Under the pieces are notes generated by a model. It made no database searches, was not told where the DNA came from, and worked only from the letters and a program-made list of their open reading frames with translations. Made by a program: the position numbers and the translations under genes. Below are positions 7,378 to 15,299 of a stretch of DNA of 21,326 nt, piece after piece. The stretch's first letter is position 1, and every line of letters begins with the position of its first letter. This stretch comes from Hyphomicrobiales bacterium (GTDB lineage: Bacteria; Pseudomonadota; Alphaproteobacteria; Rhizobiales; JAJFHR01), in assembly GCA_021775515.1 (NCBI GenBank), contig JAJFHR010000006.1, positions 1-21,326 of the forward strand, given 5' to 3'.

Positions 7378-8511
7378 TTATCCGTTCTCGTCGATGATCA
7401 GTTCGAATTCCGCTGAGCCGAAATCTTGCCCGTTTATGCGCAAAGACAGGCCTTGCCTGCCGCCATAATAACGACGCGTGGTAATGGGCCGAATACGATG
7501 AGATCGTACAAGCCTGCGCCTTTCACCTGGCTGGAGAGTGAATTTAGTCCATTTGAATACTTTTGCAGCGAGTTGGCCATTGGCTTTCTTGAAGTGTACG
7601 AGATAATCAATAATAAGTGGCTGAGCCGTGTTGGCGGTTGACCTTAAAAGGGCGGAAAATTTTAACGCCGTTCCATAGTTTACCTTTGCCGTATCGATTA
7701 TGAGCGTCTCCAGATCAAGCAGAGGTGTTTGGAGTCCGAAGGCCTCAAGGGTGGGTTTGTGGCCCTGTTTGATCAAGGTCCGGCACGCGTGCCGGATAAG
7801 TTTTTCGCGGTGTTTGTCAGCACCTTGCCGCCAGTCACCAGCTAGGCGGGCAACCCGGTCGGCGTGGTCTTTGGCAATGTCGTTGAGGTGATTGGCCACC
7901 GAGCGGCGAACGTATTCTTCGCTGTCATCGCGTAAAGCTTCCAGAATAGGCAGCATAGGGGAGGGGTCATCGATTAACCGCGGCAGTTGCATTGCCCAGG
8001 GCAGGCGCGGACGGGTGCCCTCGGAGACAAGGCGGCGCACATGTCTGTTGGCATCATCGGCCCAGTTGGCCATTATGGCCAATGCGCGCTCCTGATCTGC
8101 CAGCAGAAAATATCGAATGCCAAATTCAGAAGAAGACCGCATGGTCATCTGCCGCAGTAATTCAAGCGATCCGTCGAAATCTTCGATGCCATGTTGTCCC
8201 ACCACCATCGTCAGCGGCTGGACACCCCAGCCGCAAAGGCCGTCTTTGTCACTGGGCTGATTTGCATGATCAAATTCATCGGGATGCAACACAGCTTGAA
8301 GAATTCGGACGCGGTCCTTGTGGTCACGGGGCAGGGCATGATGCAACTGGTCAGCGATCAATTGCGCACGTGCTTTGAATTCCAGGTTTTCAAGGTCAGC
8401 TAAAATCGGTTTTTCAAATTTCAGCCGATTAAATCCCGAATGATGCCGCTGCAGATGATCTGCAAGACACGCCACCAGTCGTTTCGAAAAAACATTTTTG
8501 AACGGCTCCAC
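7378..8511 (-). CDS. alkC: AlkC-type alkylpurine DNA glycosylase (HEAT-like repeats)
   Basis: AlkC excises positively charged 3-methylpurines from DNA without flipping the base. The 377-residue product starts MEPFKNVFSKRLV, as family members do, and carries the conserved GWGVQPLTMVVGQHGIEDFD block and the TMRSSSEFGIRYFL segment near 125-140. Helical HEAT-like repeats follow (ANWADDANRHVRRLVSEGTRPRLPW and LEALRDDSEEYVRRSVANHLNDIAKDH are typical). The last 80 residues (FTLQPGERRRLVRSHRIRPITTRRYYGG... to FELIIDENG) look like a beta-sandwich, matching the Ig-like domain of some AlkC proteins. AGAGGA lies six bases before ATG 8511. The gene converges on the response regulator. AlkD is the nearest alternative, but it lacks the C-terminal beta domain. 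Confidence 0.8.
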   Translation of the reverse strand: MEPFKNVFSKRLVACLADHLQRHHSGFNRLKFEKPILADLENLEFKARAQLIADQLHHALPRDHKDRVRILQAVLHPDEFDHANQPSDKDGLCGWGVQPLTMVVGQHGIEDFDGSLELLRQMTMRSSSEFGIRYFLLADQERALAIMANWADDANRHVRRLVSEGTRPRLPWAMQLPRLIDDPSPMLPILEALRDDSEEYVRRSVANHLNDIAKDHADRVARLAGDWRQGADKHREKLIRHACRTLIKQGHKPTLEAFGLQTPLLDLETLIIDTAKVNYGTALKFSALLRSTANTAQPLIIDYLVHFKKANGQLAAKVFKWTKFTLQPGERRRLVRSHRIRPITTRRYYGGRQGLSLRINGQDFGSAEFELIIDENG

Positions 8512-8735
8512 GTGATATCCTCTAGTTTGTCATTCAGTGCAATTCGCCGGTCATATTAATTGCGATGATACAATCAGATTTTGCGGAATATTTGCAGAAT
8601 GCCTGCCTGTCGGCGAATCGATTCTGGGCTGTGAGCAGCCGATTATATGTGAACGCATCAAAAAAAGGTGAGTTTAGTGATGGGAAAAAATTGATTAGTC
8701 TTCGGGCTGACGGGGCCAGTGTTTAGGTCAGACAT

Positions 8736-9191
8736 ATGAAAAACAATGCGGCGGCGAATTTTCGTAACGAGGCACTTGGCTTGTTGATTTTACGGCTGGG
8801 GCTCGCCTGGTTTTTGTTTGTGTGGGCGGTTAATAAATTGCTCGCTCCCGTGCAATATCAAAAAATCTGGGGCTATTTCCATGGCATCGATATTGGCTCG
8901 ACAATGCCGTACGTTATGGGCAGTGCACAGATTATTATTTGCCTTGCCATGGTCTTGGGGCTGTGGCGGACTGTGACATACGGGTTGGCTTTTGTTATGC
9001 ACGCGGTGACTATCGTCGTGATTTCACCCAGCCTGATGGCACCTTTTTTGATTGTCAATGGTTTCCCCACCAACCGCAATGCCTCTATTGCCGTTGCCGC
9101 CCTGGCAGGGTTTGCCGCACTTTGGCTGTTACGCCATCGCGACCACTGGTCGCTGGATCGATTGTTGGGAAAAAACAAAATCAAAGGTTGA
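8736..9191 (+). CDS. DoxX-like small integral membrane protein
   Basis: A 151-residue inner-membrane protein with four predicted membrane segments: about 13-31 (LGLLILRLGLAWFLFVWAV), 59-78 (VMGSAQIIICLAMVLGLWRT), 81-103 (YGLAFVMHAVTIVVISPSLMAPF) and 117-135. The first segment plus K-x-LAP and the WGYFHGI stretch resemble DoxX/DoxD-type proteins, whose members are tied to thiol or sulfur redox stress. A short basic tail follows (LLGKNKIKG). It is a single gene, divergent from alkC over a 224-base gap (8512-8735) in which I see no clear promoter or gene, and convergent with soxR. Function is inferred from fold only. Confidence 0.65.
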   Translation: MKNNAAANFRNEALGLLILRLGLAWFLFVWAVNKLLAPVQYQKIWGYFHGIDIGSTMPYVMGSAQIIICLAMVLGLWRTVTYGLAFVMHAVTIVVISPSLMAPFLIVNGFPTNRNASIAVAALAGFAALWLLRHRDHWSLDRLLGKNKIKG

Positions 9192-9235
9192 ATGTCTCGT
9201 CTCATGACAGTGCCGCCTGATCGCTCACGGGTGCT

Positions 9236-9700
9236 TTACGCCTTAGGTATTTGTGGCCTATTGCCCATTAAATAACGCGGGCCTGCGCCATAAATCCGGG
9301 CGTGGTCACGGGGATTATATAGCGCGCATTTTTGCAATGATAAACAGCCGCAGCCGATACAGCCATCAAGGTTGTCCCTTAATCTGCTGAGCGTTTCAAT
9401 TTTTGCATCAAGCTCCTTGCGGAAGCCATTACTCATGCGGGCCCAGTCTTTTTTGTTTGGGGTACGTGCGTCTGGAAGCTGTTGAAGCAGTTTGCAGATT
9501 TGATCAATCGTAAAGCCGAATTGCTGCGCAATCAGTACAAATGACAGTCTGCGGATGTCTGACCGCAAAAACCGGCGCTGACCGCCGGAATTGCGATCTG
9601 GTTTTACCAGGCCTTGAGTTTCATAATACCGGATCGCTGAAACCGACAGCCCGGTACGTTCAGCCAGGTGCCCGATTGTAAGTCTGTCTGATGCGCGCAT
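9236..9700 (-). CDS. soxR: Redox-sensitive transcriptional activator SoxR
   Basis: A 154-residue MerR-family dimeric activator. The N-terminal winged helix (LTIGHLAERTGLSVSAIRYYE at 7-27, then GGQRRF at 39-44) is followed by a dimerisation helix and the [2Fe-2S] loop with Cys114, Cys117, Cys119 and Cys125 in the SoxR spacing C-x2-C-x-C-x5-C. Length and cysteine positions match the family. Oxidation of the cluster by redox-cycling compounds switches on target promoters. CTGGAG lies upstream of ATG 9700. The gene is divergent from the VOC gene, and the gap holds a SoxR-type operator; the target here is thus not a soxS gene, as is usual outside enterics. Confidence 0.95.
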   Translation of the reverse strand: MRASDRLTIGHLAERTGLSVSAIRYYETQGLVKPDRNSGGQRRFLRSDIRRLSFVLIAQQFGFTIDQICKLLQQLPDARTPNKKDWARMSNGFRKELDAKIETLSRLRDNLDGCIGCGCLSLQKCALYNPRDHARIYGAGPRYLMGNRPQIPKA

Positions 9701-9740
9701 GGTTCAATTTCTCCAGGTTGAAAAAAGTGAAATAAATACC

Positions 9741-9771
9741 TTGACCTAAAGTTAGGTTGAGGAATTACAAT
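9741..9771 (+). promoter_or_regulatory. SoxR operator within a 19-bp-spacer promoter
   Basis: The imperfect palindrome CCTAAAGTTAGGTTGAGG (9745-9762) lies between -35 TTGACC (9741-9746) and -10 TACAAT (9766-9771). The spacer (9747-9765) is 19 bases, the overlong spacing MerR-family activators correct by DNA distortion. The site resembles the E. coli soxS operator, which shares the AAGTTA core, the TTGAGGAATTA right flank and the same promoter geometry. Direction and position point to the VOC gene at 9817; the site may also affect soxR. Confidence 0.85.
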
Positions 9772-9816
9772 GAAACAATCTTTTGGTCAACCCAATAATT
9801 TCGAAGGGAATTTACA

Positions 9817-10197
9817 ATGGCTGCTTCCAGTCTGGAACATATAAACATTACCGTTAGCGATACGATGAAAACGGCAAACTTGTTGTGCGATCTTTTTGAC
9901 TGGCACATTCGCTGGCAAGGAGATGCCATCCATGGCGGCAAGTCTGTCCATGTCGGATCACCGGATACCTATCTTGCCGTATACTCAAATGGTGATCCAG
10001 TGCCCTCTAAAGAAGACAGTTATAATATGCGTGGCGGACTAAACCATATCGGCGTTGTGGTGGATGATCTCGACGAAGTGGAAAAGCGTGTTCGCCAAGC
10101 CGGCTTCACTCCTCATTCCCATGCAGATTATGAACCCGGCCGGCGGTTTTATTTCGACGACAGCGATGGAATTGAATTCGAAGTTGTCAGTTATTAG
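9817..10197 (+). CDS. VOC-superfamily protein (glyoxalase/bleomycin-resistance fold)
   Basis: A 126-residue cytosolic protein with two beta-alpha-beta-beta-beta modules of the vicinal oxygen chelate fold. Seen: LEHINITVSD (His8 as a likely metal ligand), a second module starting GGLNHIGVVVDDLDEVEKRV, and a closing strand YFDDSDGIEFEVVSY with a Glu at the usual ligand position. This fits small glyoxalase-I-like or antibiotic-binding members; the substrate cannot be read from sequence. AAGGGA sits ahead of ATG 9817. The promoter just upstream has a SoxR operator, so induction by redox-active compounds is inferred, which would suit a role in handling such compounds or the electrophiles they generate. 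Confidence 0.85.
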   Translation: MAASSLEHINITVSDTMKTANLLCDLFDWHIRWQGDAIHGGKSVHVGSPDTYLAVYSNGDPVPSKEDSYNMRGGLNHIGVVVDDLDEVEKRVRQAGFTPHSHADYEPGRRFYFDDSDGIEFEVVSY

Positions 10198-10297
10198 CGG
10201 CGACCAATTTCAATCCTGCGCAGATGAGTGGGCACGGAGGCTCGGTCTGCACTGTGTCATTATCATTGACGATTCCTCTAACCGCCATGATGAGGCT

Positions 10298-11308
10298 CTA
10301 GCGCAATAATCCAAGTCGTTTAATCAACCAGAATTGGCCGAGGCCCAGCACCACTAACACAAGGCAAACGATAATAAAGGCCCAGGGGTTATCGGCTCCG
10401 GGAATTCCGCCGACATTGATCCCCAACAAACCCGTCAACAAACCCAGGGGCAAAAAAACCGCAGCAACAACTGACAGAATTAACATCTGTCGATTCATGG
10501 TCTCTGCGCGTTTATCCATGATCTGGTCGTGAACGACCTGAGCGCGGTCACGAATGGCATCCAGTTCTTCACCCAGGCGGGTTACACGTTCTGCAGCTTC
10601 TCGCACACGGCTGCGGTCGCGGGAACTGAGCCAGGTCAAATCCTCAATTTCAAGTGTGGTTAGAGCATCTCTTTGCGGAAACATATATCTCCGCAATACG
10701 ATAGAAATCCGCCGGATATCTGCAAGCTGACCTCTGCTGATGGACGTAATGTCCTCCAGAACCGTTTCTTCCAGGTCGTCAATTCGCTCATTGAGTGCAG
10801 ATATCGTCGGTTCAGCACGATCGGCCAGACGGATGGCCACCCGGGCGACGAGATCACCGGGGCTGGCAGGCCCCTGGTTTCTTTCGATTGCTGAAAATAA
10901 GTCGATAACCGCCATCAGCGGCCGCCTCCAAACACCGATTACCCGCTTTTCTTCAATCCATAACCGGACCGAGATCATGTCTTCGGGCTCGGCACCTGGA
11001 TTGAGATTGACACCGCGCAGGTTCAAAACTGCGCCTTCGCCATGGACCGTACACCTTGGCCGCGTTTCTTCTGCTGTTAAAGCATCTATGACAAAGCGAT
11101 CCAGACCGCACCGGCCAAGAATATTCACAACCTCGGTGGGATCATCGTGCAAATGAAGCCAGACAAAAGCATAAGAATTTTCATCGGGTTTGACGTCGGA
11201 AATTTTTTCCAGCGCTATTTTGTCAGCTCCTCCTGAAGCATTGAGAAGAAAGGCGGCAAAATCAGGTAGCTCGGTGGTGCCGATGGAAATTGTTTCATGG
11301 TGTTGCAT
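10298..11308 (-). CDS. zntB: ZntB/CorA-family divalent metal transporter
   Basis: A 336-residue homopentameric inner-membrane transporter of the 2-TM-GxN family. The long cytoplasmic N-terminal domain includes the charged helical section IDDLEETVLEDITSISRGQLADIRRISIVLRRY. Two C-terminal membrane segments follow: MLILSVVAAVFLPLGLLTGLLG and WAFIIVCLVLVVLGLGQFWLI, separated by the loop GINVGGIPG. GIN in place of the CorA GMN and the GGIPG loop are typical of ZntB, a zinc transporter, rather than the magnesium channel CorA. The basic end KRLGLLR is also usual. ATG 11308 is preferred to TTG 11314; no strong ribosome binding site is visible. It converges on the VOC gene. The gap 11309-11606 holds no gene and no promoter I can support. 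Confidence 0.85.
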   Translation of the reverse strand: MQHHETISIGTTELPDFAAFLLNASGGADKIALEKISDVKPDENSYAFVWLHLHDDPTEVVNILGRCGLDRFVIDALTAEETRPRCTVHGEGAVLNLRGVNLNPGAEPEDMISVRLWIEEKRVIGVWRRPLMAVIDLFSAIERNQGPASPGDLVARVAIRLADRAEPTISALNERIDDLEETVLEDITSISRGQLADIRRISIVLRRYMFPQRDALTTLEIEDLTWLSSRDRSRVREAAERVTRLGEELDAIRDRAQVVHDQIMDKRAETMNRQMLILSVVAAVFLPLGLLTGLLGINVGGIPGADNPWAFIIVCLVLVVLGLGQFWLIKRLGLLR

Positions 11309-11606
11309 GCGCAAGATTGTGCCCGGACGTATTCACTATGTCACTAGAATTATTGTTACCAGCCGAAAAGGTCTGAGTTGGTTGGGAGCTGGTCCCAATA
11401 TCATGGCGTCGATGTCAAATGCTTTGATTTTCGGGAAAATCGCCATCTGCGATAAAACCCGCGCCGTCATACTTGTTTCTCAATTGCTCAGTGAATACAT
11501 AAAATAGAAGATGGTTATTGGGGCATGCGTGTGCCCGTGAAGCAGCACGTGTGAGGTTAATTAAGCTTGCGGCGATATTTGCAATTTGTTTGTGAAGGAG
11601 GGCCGG

Positions 11607-13214
11607 ATGTTTTTACTCAAGAACTTTCTTCTAATCGGCAAAATGTTTCTCTGCGCAGTGGTGTTTTTTGTCACCGCGGTTATTTTCGCGGCCGGTCCGG
11701 TGCTCGGTGTGGAAACTCAATCATCACGAGATCAAATCGGTGAGTTTCTCAAGCGGTTCAAGTTTCCGGTTGAATATGTCCAAAGTGATGCGGGCACGCC
11801 GTCGATTAAGACAACTCTGCGCGGAGTGGAGACGCTTCTTCAACTTGGCGATTGTGATGCAGAACAGGTCCGATGCAAAGATCTTGCTTTCATTGCTTCT
11901 TTCCCCGGTATTCCCAAACCGACAATCAAACAAGTGGTTGATGCCAATGGGGTGTGGCCGTTTGTCAGGCTTTTTCAGACCTCAGATGAAAATGTTTTGG
12001 GTGCGGAACTAGACATTTCTCTGGTTGCGGGAGATCTTGGTACCAGATTATCTGTCGGCGTTGATTTGTGGACTGAAATTGTAAAGGCATTAAAACGCGG
12101 GCTGATAATTGATTCTCAACGCTATAAACTAAGAACTAAAACAAGAGCCAATTTGATGACGGCATCGTATACAGCCGCTGGCTTATTGACGAGGCAAAGC
12201 AAAGATACGCCGATCAAGAAATGGTTGTTTCTTGTAACGGCAGACGCGTTGGATATTTGGCTGAAAGCCACGGGTTATACCACTTTCAGTGCCAGCGATA
12301 CCTGGCAGCGTGAAATGTCGTTCAAGGCCGCAAACCTTGAAATGTCAGTATCGCCTCGAATCTGCAACAAAAAACTCAAGCATTGCGGCGCGGTCGGATT
12401 TAATTATGTCTATGAGATGCCAAAGGGCGTGAATAGAAAATCTCTCAACCTGTGGAACGAACGCGAGTGGTATGTAAAAGCCTATCATCTCGATGACAAG
12501 CTGGTAATGCTGGAGATGGATCTCGTTGTTTTTGATGGCATGAGCAAGGTTGATTTCGACCACTATCTCGCTATCTGGCGTGGGCAAATTGAAGGTTTTG
12601 ACAAGTTTGTAACCGGCAAGGAGGCGGATACGGCAGCGCTTGCACAAAACAGCACACCAGCCATTTCCGTTGTCGAGAAAACACCGGGTATGCCTGGGTC
12701 AGCCAGCGACACTCCGGTCTTTGATATTGCGGCGTGTTTTATCAAATATGGCCAGAACGAATATCCCGAACGTAATTGTGGCACTATGGCCAACCAGATT
12801 ATTCAGTCCTGTGTGGCAGCCGCCGATCAGGATAACAACGAGGATAAGGGTGCTTATAATTGCATCGGCCTGGTGGCCAATCCGTGCCTGGATTCAGCTT
12901 TTGTCTTAAGTGCCAATGTCGAGGGGAAAAAGCCCGCCGGTGACAGCCAGGAACGGAAAATGAGCTGCCTGGCTGCGGAATACAATGCGTGGATGGACCT
13001 TGTCCAGACGGACCTGAAGGCACTTGATCCACATGTCGATAAGATTGGTGTTAAATATCTCAAGGACATAACCGATACCTGGAAGGCCTACTGGACGGCC
13101 ATGTGCCGGTTTGTCGGTACGGCCTATGAAGGGAAGGGAAAGGTGACTGCAGGGTCGCCTGCCGGATCGAAATTGCCGCCCGACATGCTCTTGATATTCA
13201 CGGCGTTCGAATGA
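11607..13214 (+). CDS. Exported protein: two YbjN-like domains and an LprI/DUF1311-like C-terminus
   Basis: A 535-residue protein of unknown function. AAGGAGGG (11595-11602) sets the start at ATG 11607 rather than TTG 11586. Residues 1-34 form a long hydrophobic signal peptide ending near VLG-VE, so it is probably periplasmic. Residues about 42-155 look like a YbjN domain (DQIGEFLKRFKFPVEYVQ..., GDC...C-x-DLAFIASF, VRLFQT...LGAELDISLVAG). Residues about 225-335 repeat the pattern (SPRICNKKLKHCGAVGFNY, LNLWNEREWYVKAYHLDDK, MLEMDLVV). Residues about 370-515 carry paired cysteines and resemble LprI/DUF1311: ERKMSCLAAEYNAWMDLVQ and DTWKAYWTAMCRF. All assignments are by pattern recognition and the second and third are less certain. 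It is a single gene, convergent with the TetR gene. Confidence 0.7.
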   Translation: MFLLKNFLLIGKMFLCAVVFFVTAVIFAAGPVLGVETQSSRDQIGEFLKRFKFPVEYVQSDAGTPSIKTTLRGVETLLQLGDCDAEQVRCKDLAFIASFPGIPKPTIKQVVDANGVWPFVRLFQTSDENVLGAELDISLVAGDLGTRLSVGVDLWTEIVKALKRGLIIDSQRYKLRTKTRANLMTASYTAAGLLTRQSKDTPIKKWLFLVTADALDIWLKATGYTTFSASDTWQREMSFKAANLEMSVSPRICNKKLKHCGAVGFNYVYEMPKGVNRKSLNLWNEREWYVKAYHLDDKLVMLEMDLVVFDGMSKVDFDHYLAIWRGQIEGFDKFVTGKEADTAALAQNSTPAISVVEKTPGMPGSASDTPVFDIAACFIKYGQNEYPERNCGTMANQIIQSCVAAADQDNNEDKGAYNCIGLVANPCLDSAFVLSANVEGKKPAGDSQERKMSCLAAEYNAWMDLVQTDLKALDPHVDKIGVKYLKDITDTWKAYWTAMCRFVGTAYEGKGKVTAGSPAGSKLPPDMLLIFTAFE

Positions 13215-13253
13215 AGGTCATTTCGGCACAACGCTGAACGATTTTATCCCCGC

Positions 13254-13901
13254 TCAGCTTTGCTTTAATCCATTGAAAACCAGGTCAATATGAGCTTCAA
13301 GGAAGCGGTTCAGGTCGAGAGGGTAATGGGCATCGAAGGTCATTTTCCAAATTGCCGCCATGATACCGGGGGCAACCAGAACCATCGGCTCGGCTGACAC
13401 CGGTCCCTGCCTGAATTCACCATTTTCGATACCGCGCTCAACAATTTTCCTCAAAATTTTCTGGCCCTTTGAGATCGCTTCTTGATAATAAAATTCCGTG
13501 ATTTGCGGAAAACGTGCACCCTCAGCGATAATTAGCCGCATGAGAATGCGAACGTCGGGTGTGATCAGTTTTTGATAAATCGTTTTGAACAGTATGCGCA
13601 ACAGTTCCTCAGCCGTTCCCGGATAAGTGTCGATCATAATAGTCAATTGATCGAAAATCGGGATAACCCGGGAGCGAACCGCGGCTTCAAATAGAGCCTC
13701 TTTGTTTTCAAAATAGCGGTATACTGTCCCTTTTGCGATGCCCGCGCGGGCTGCAACATCCTCAATACGCGCACTGGCAAACCCGCGTTCGGCAAATTCC
13801 TGCAATCCGGCTTCGATGATTTCACCCGGGCGGGCCTCTTTGCGGCGGCGGCGAATTTTCTTGTCGGCAGGGTTCTTTGGCTGTTGTGATTTTTTATCCA
13901 T
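13254..13901 (-). CDS. TetR-family repressor of the adjacent exporter
   Basis: A 215-residue regulator counted from ATG 13901. A basic leader (DKKIRRRRKEARPGEIIEAG) precedes the TetR helix-turn-helix: LQEFAERGFASARIEDVAARAG, then IAKGTVYRYFENKEALFEAAV, about residues 30-70. The C-terminal ligand-binding domain (ILMRLIIAEGARFPQITEFYY) resembles the TetR_C group seen in regulators of RND and ABC exporters. A TTG at 13949 would add 16 residues but would run through the palindrome at 13907-13932, so ATG 13901 is preferred. It is divergent from the DevBCA-type operon, and the shared gap contains the likely operator, which implies it represses both itself and the exporter. Confidence 0.88.
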   Translation of the reverse strand: MDKKSQQPKNPADKKIRRRRKEARPGEIIEAGLQEFAERGFASARIEDVAARAGIAKGTVYRYFENKEALFEAAVRSRVIPIFDQLTIMIDTYPGTAEELLRILFKTIYQKLITPDVRILMRLIIAEGARFPQITEFYYQEAISKGQKILRKIVERGIENGEFRQGPVSAEPMVLVAPGIMAAIWKMTFDAHYPLDLNRFLEAHIDLVFNGLKQS

Positions 13902-13906
13902 CGGTG

Positions 13907-13932
13907 TATTAATGACCCAGAAGTCATTAATA
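13907..13932. promoter_or_regulatory. Perfect 10-6-10 palindrome, likely TetR operator
   Basis: TATTAATGAC (13907-13916) and its exact complement GTCATTAATA (13923-13932) flank the six bases CCAGAA. The site lies five bases from the repressor start codon and 44 bases before the exporter start, so a bound dimer could block both promoters. No distinct -35/-10 pair is resolved, though the AT-rich arms could hold a -10. The exact symmetry over 20 positions is unlikely by chance. Confidence 0.75.
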
Positions 13933-13976
13933 GTCCAACATTTTTGCAACCCGTACGTTCCAAAGAGTATCGCCCG

Positions 13977-15299
13977 ATGAATGACACTGCGCGGCCACCC
14001 GGTGAGGATGCTAAACCACAGGCCGGTGAAGCTGGCCTTAGCGCCACCACCCTTGATCCAGCGGATGGCCTGCCTTTGGAGGTTGTCGACAGAAGCCAGC
14101 AGGCATCAAAGCAAATGAATAACAAACTGCGCTTTGGTTGGGTGTTTCGCGTTCTGGCGTTGCTTGTAATTATTGCGTTTTCAATCCTCTTTGGCGGTAT
14201 TTCTGGCCTGTATCGGCAACCCAAACCACTACAAGTGGTCATGGAATTTTTAGGATTGGAGCCCGGAGGTGGAAGCAAGAACCCGATTGCTTTACCTGTC
14301 GATGTAAATAGCGGGCAGGGGCAAATAAGCGGCGGCATACCCGAGGGGTCAAAAAGCGCAGTTGAGCGGAACTTGATTATTGCGCTTGGGCGTCTTGTGC
14401 CCGCTGGTGAAGTGGTAACTGTTGCGCCGCCGTCCGGTGCGGGCGATGCGCGTGTCGCGGTTTTAAAAGTTGCAGAAGGTGACCGGGTTAAACGCGGAGA
14501 AATCATTGCGGTTTTAGACAATGAATCGCGACTGAAGGCTGCGATTAATTCGGCCAAAGCGGTTATTCTGGTTCGCGAGGCGGATTTGGTGAGAACCCGG
14601 TCTGCAACCGTTGCAAGTCTCGACGAAGCCCGTGCAGCCGTCGCCAGTGCCGAGGCCGCGGCTCTCAGCGCAAGTTTGGATTTTGAACGTACCAGTACCC
14701 TTTATTCGAAGCGAATTGTTGCCAAATCGGCGTTCGACAATAAGCTTGCCGCCAGTCAGCAGGCGCAAAAGAAGGTGGAACAGGCTAAGGCGGTGCTTTC
14801 CCGGTTTACGTCAAAAGGCATTGACGCTCAAAGTGACGTGGTGGTCGCCATCAAAAATCTCGGGGCAGCCCAAGCCGAGTTGAGACGTGCCGAACAGAAT
14901 ATAGACCAAGCGTATGTTTATTCCCCGATTGCCGGGACCGTGCTTGATATTTATGCGCGTGCCGGTGAAAAACCGGGCGCTAAGGGTGTGGTTGATATCG
15001 GCGATATTGATCATATGACGGCGAAATTGGAAGTCTATCAGGCCGATATCGGTGCCGTTTCTCTCAGCGACCGGGTCGAAATTGGTGCTGATGCTTTTTC
15101 CGGGACGTTGATTGGAACCGTTGTCCGCATCGGGTTGCAGGTCAAACGACAGTCGGTGATCGATTCTGATCCCGCGGCAAATACTGACGCCCGGGTTGTT
15201 GAGGTAGTGGTAAAACTGGATGAAAAATCCTCAGCGATTGCGTCGAAATTTACCAACCTTCAGATTGAGGCGCGCATCTTTATCGAGCCAAAATCATGA
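13977..15299 (+). CDS. devB: HlyD-family periplasmic adaptor of a DevBCA-type ABC exporter
   Basis: A 440-residue membrane fusion protein joining the ABC transporter to an outer-membrane channel. Counting from ATG 13977: a polar cytoplasmic stretch, one membrane anchor at about 55-77 (VFRVLALLVIIAFSILFGG), a linker, a first half-lipoyl motif (VLKVAEGDRVKRGEIIAVLDN), a long Ala-rich coiled-coil hairpin (about 175-300), a second half-lipoyl part (YVYSPIAGTVLDIYARAGEKPG) and beta-barrel strands ending FTNLQIEARIFIEPKS. The order and the partner genes match DevB. It is first in a three-gene operon; its stop overlaps the next start by ATGA. A TTG at 13944 is an alternative start but would use sequence near the operator. 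Confidence 0.85.
   Translation: MNDTARPPGEDAKPQAGEAGLSATTLDPADGLPLEVVDRSQQASKQMNNKLRFGWVFRVLALLVIIAFSILFGGISGLYRQPKPLQVVMEFLGLEPGGGSKNPIALPVDVNSGQGQISGGIPEGSKSAVERNLIIALGRLVPAGEVVTVAPPSGAGDARVAVLKVAEGDRVKRGEIIAVLDNESRLKAAINSAKAVILVREADLVRTRSATVASLDEARAAVASAEAAALSASLDFERTSTLYSKRIVAKSAFDNKLAASQQAQKKVEQAKAVLSRFTSKGIDAQSDVVVAIKNLGAAQAELRRAEQNIDQAYVYSPIAGTVLDIYARAGEKPGAKGVVDIGDIDHMTAKLEVYQADIGAVSLSDRVEIGADAFSGTLIGTVVRIGLQVKRQSVIDSDPAANTDARVVEVVVKLDEKSSAIASKFTNLQIEARIFIEPKS

Noticed and set aside
7992..8378. 128-codon plus-strand frame opposite the AlkC gene
   Set aside because: It lies fully antisense to a gene with clear family motifs and looks like a shadow frame.
8542..8618. ATTCGCCG and CGGCGAAT inverted copies in the alkC/DoxX gap
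   Set aside because: The arms are only eight bases and 61 bases apart, which is within chance and does not fit a usual operator or terminator.
13643..14557. 304-codon minus-strand frame across the TetR gene and the HlyD gene
   Set aside because: It overlaps two well-supported genes on both strands and its product is Pro/Ser/Arg-rich, as expected of a shadow frame.
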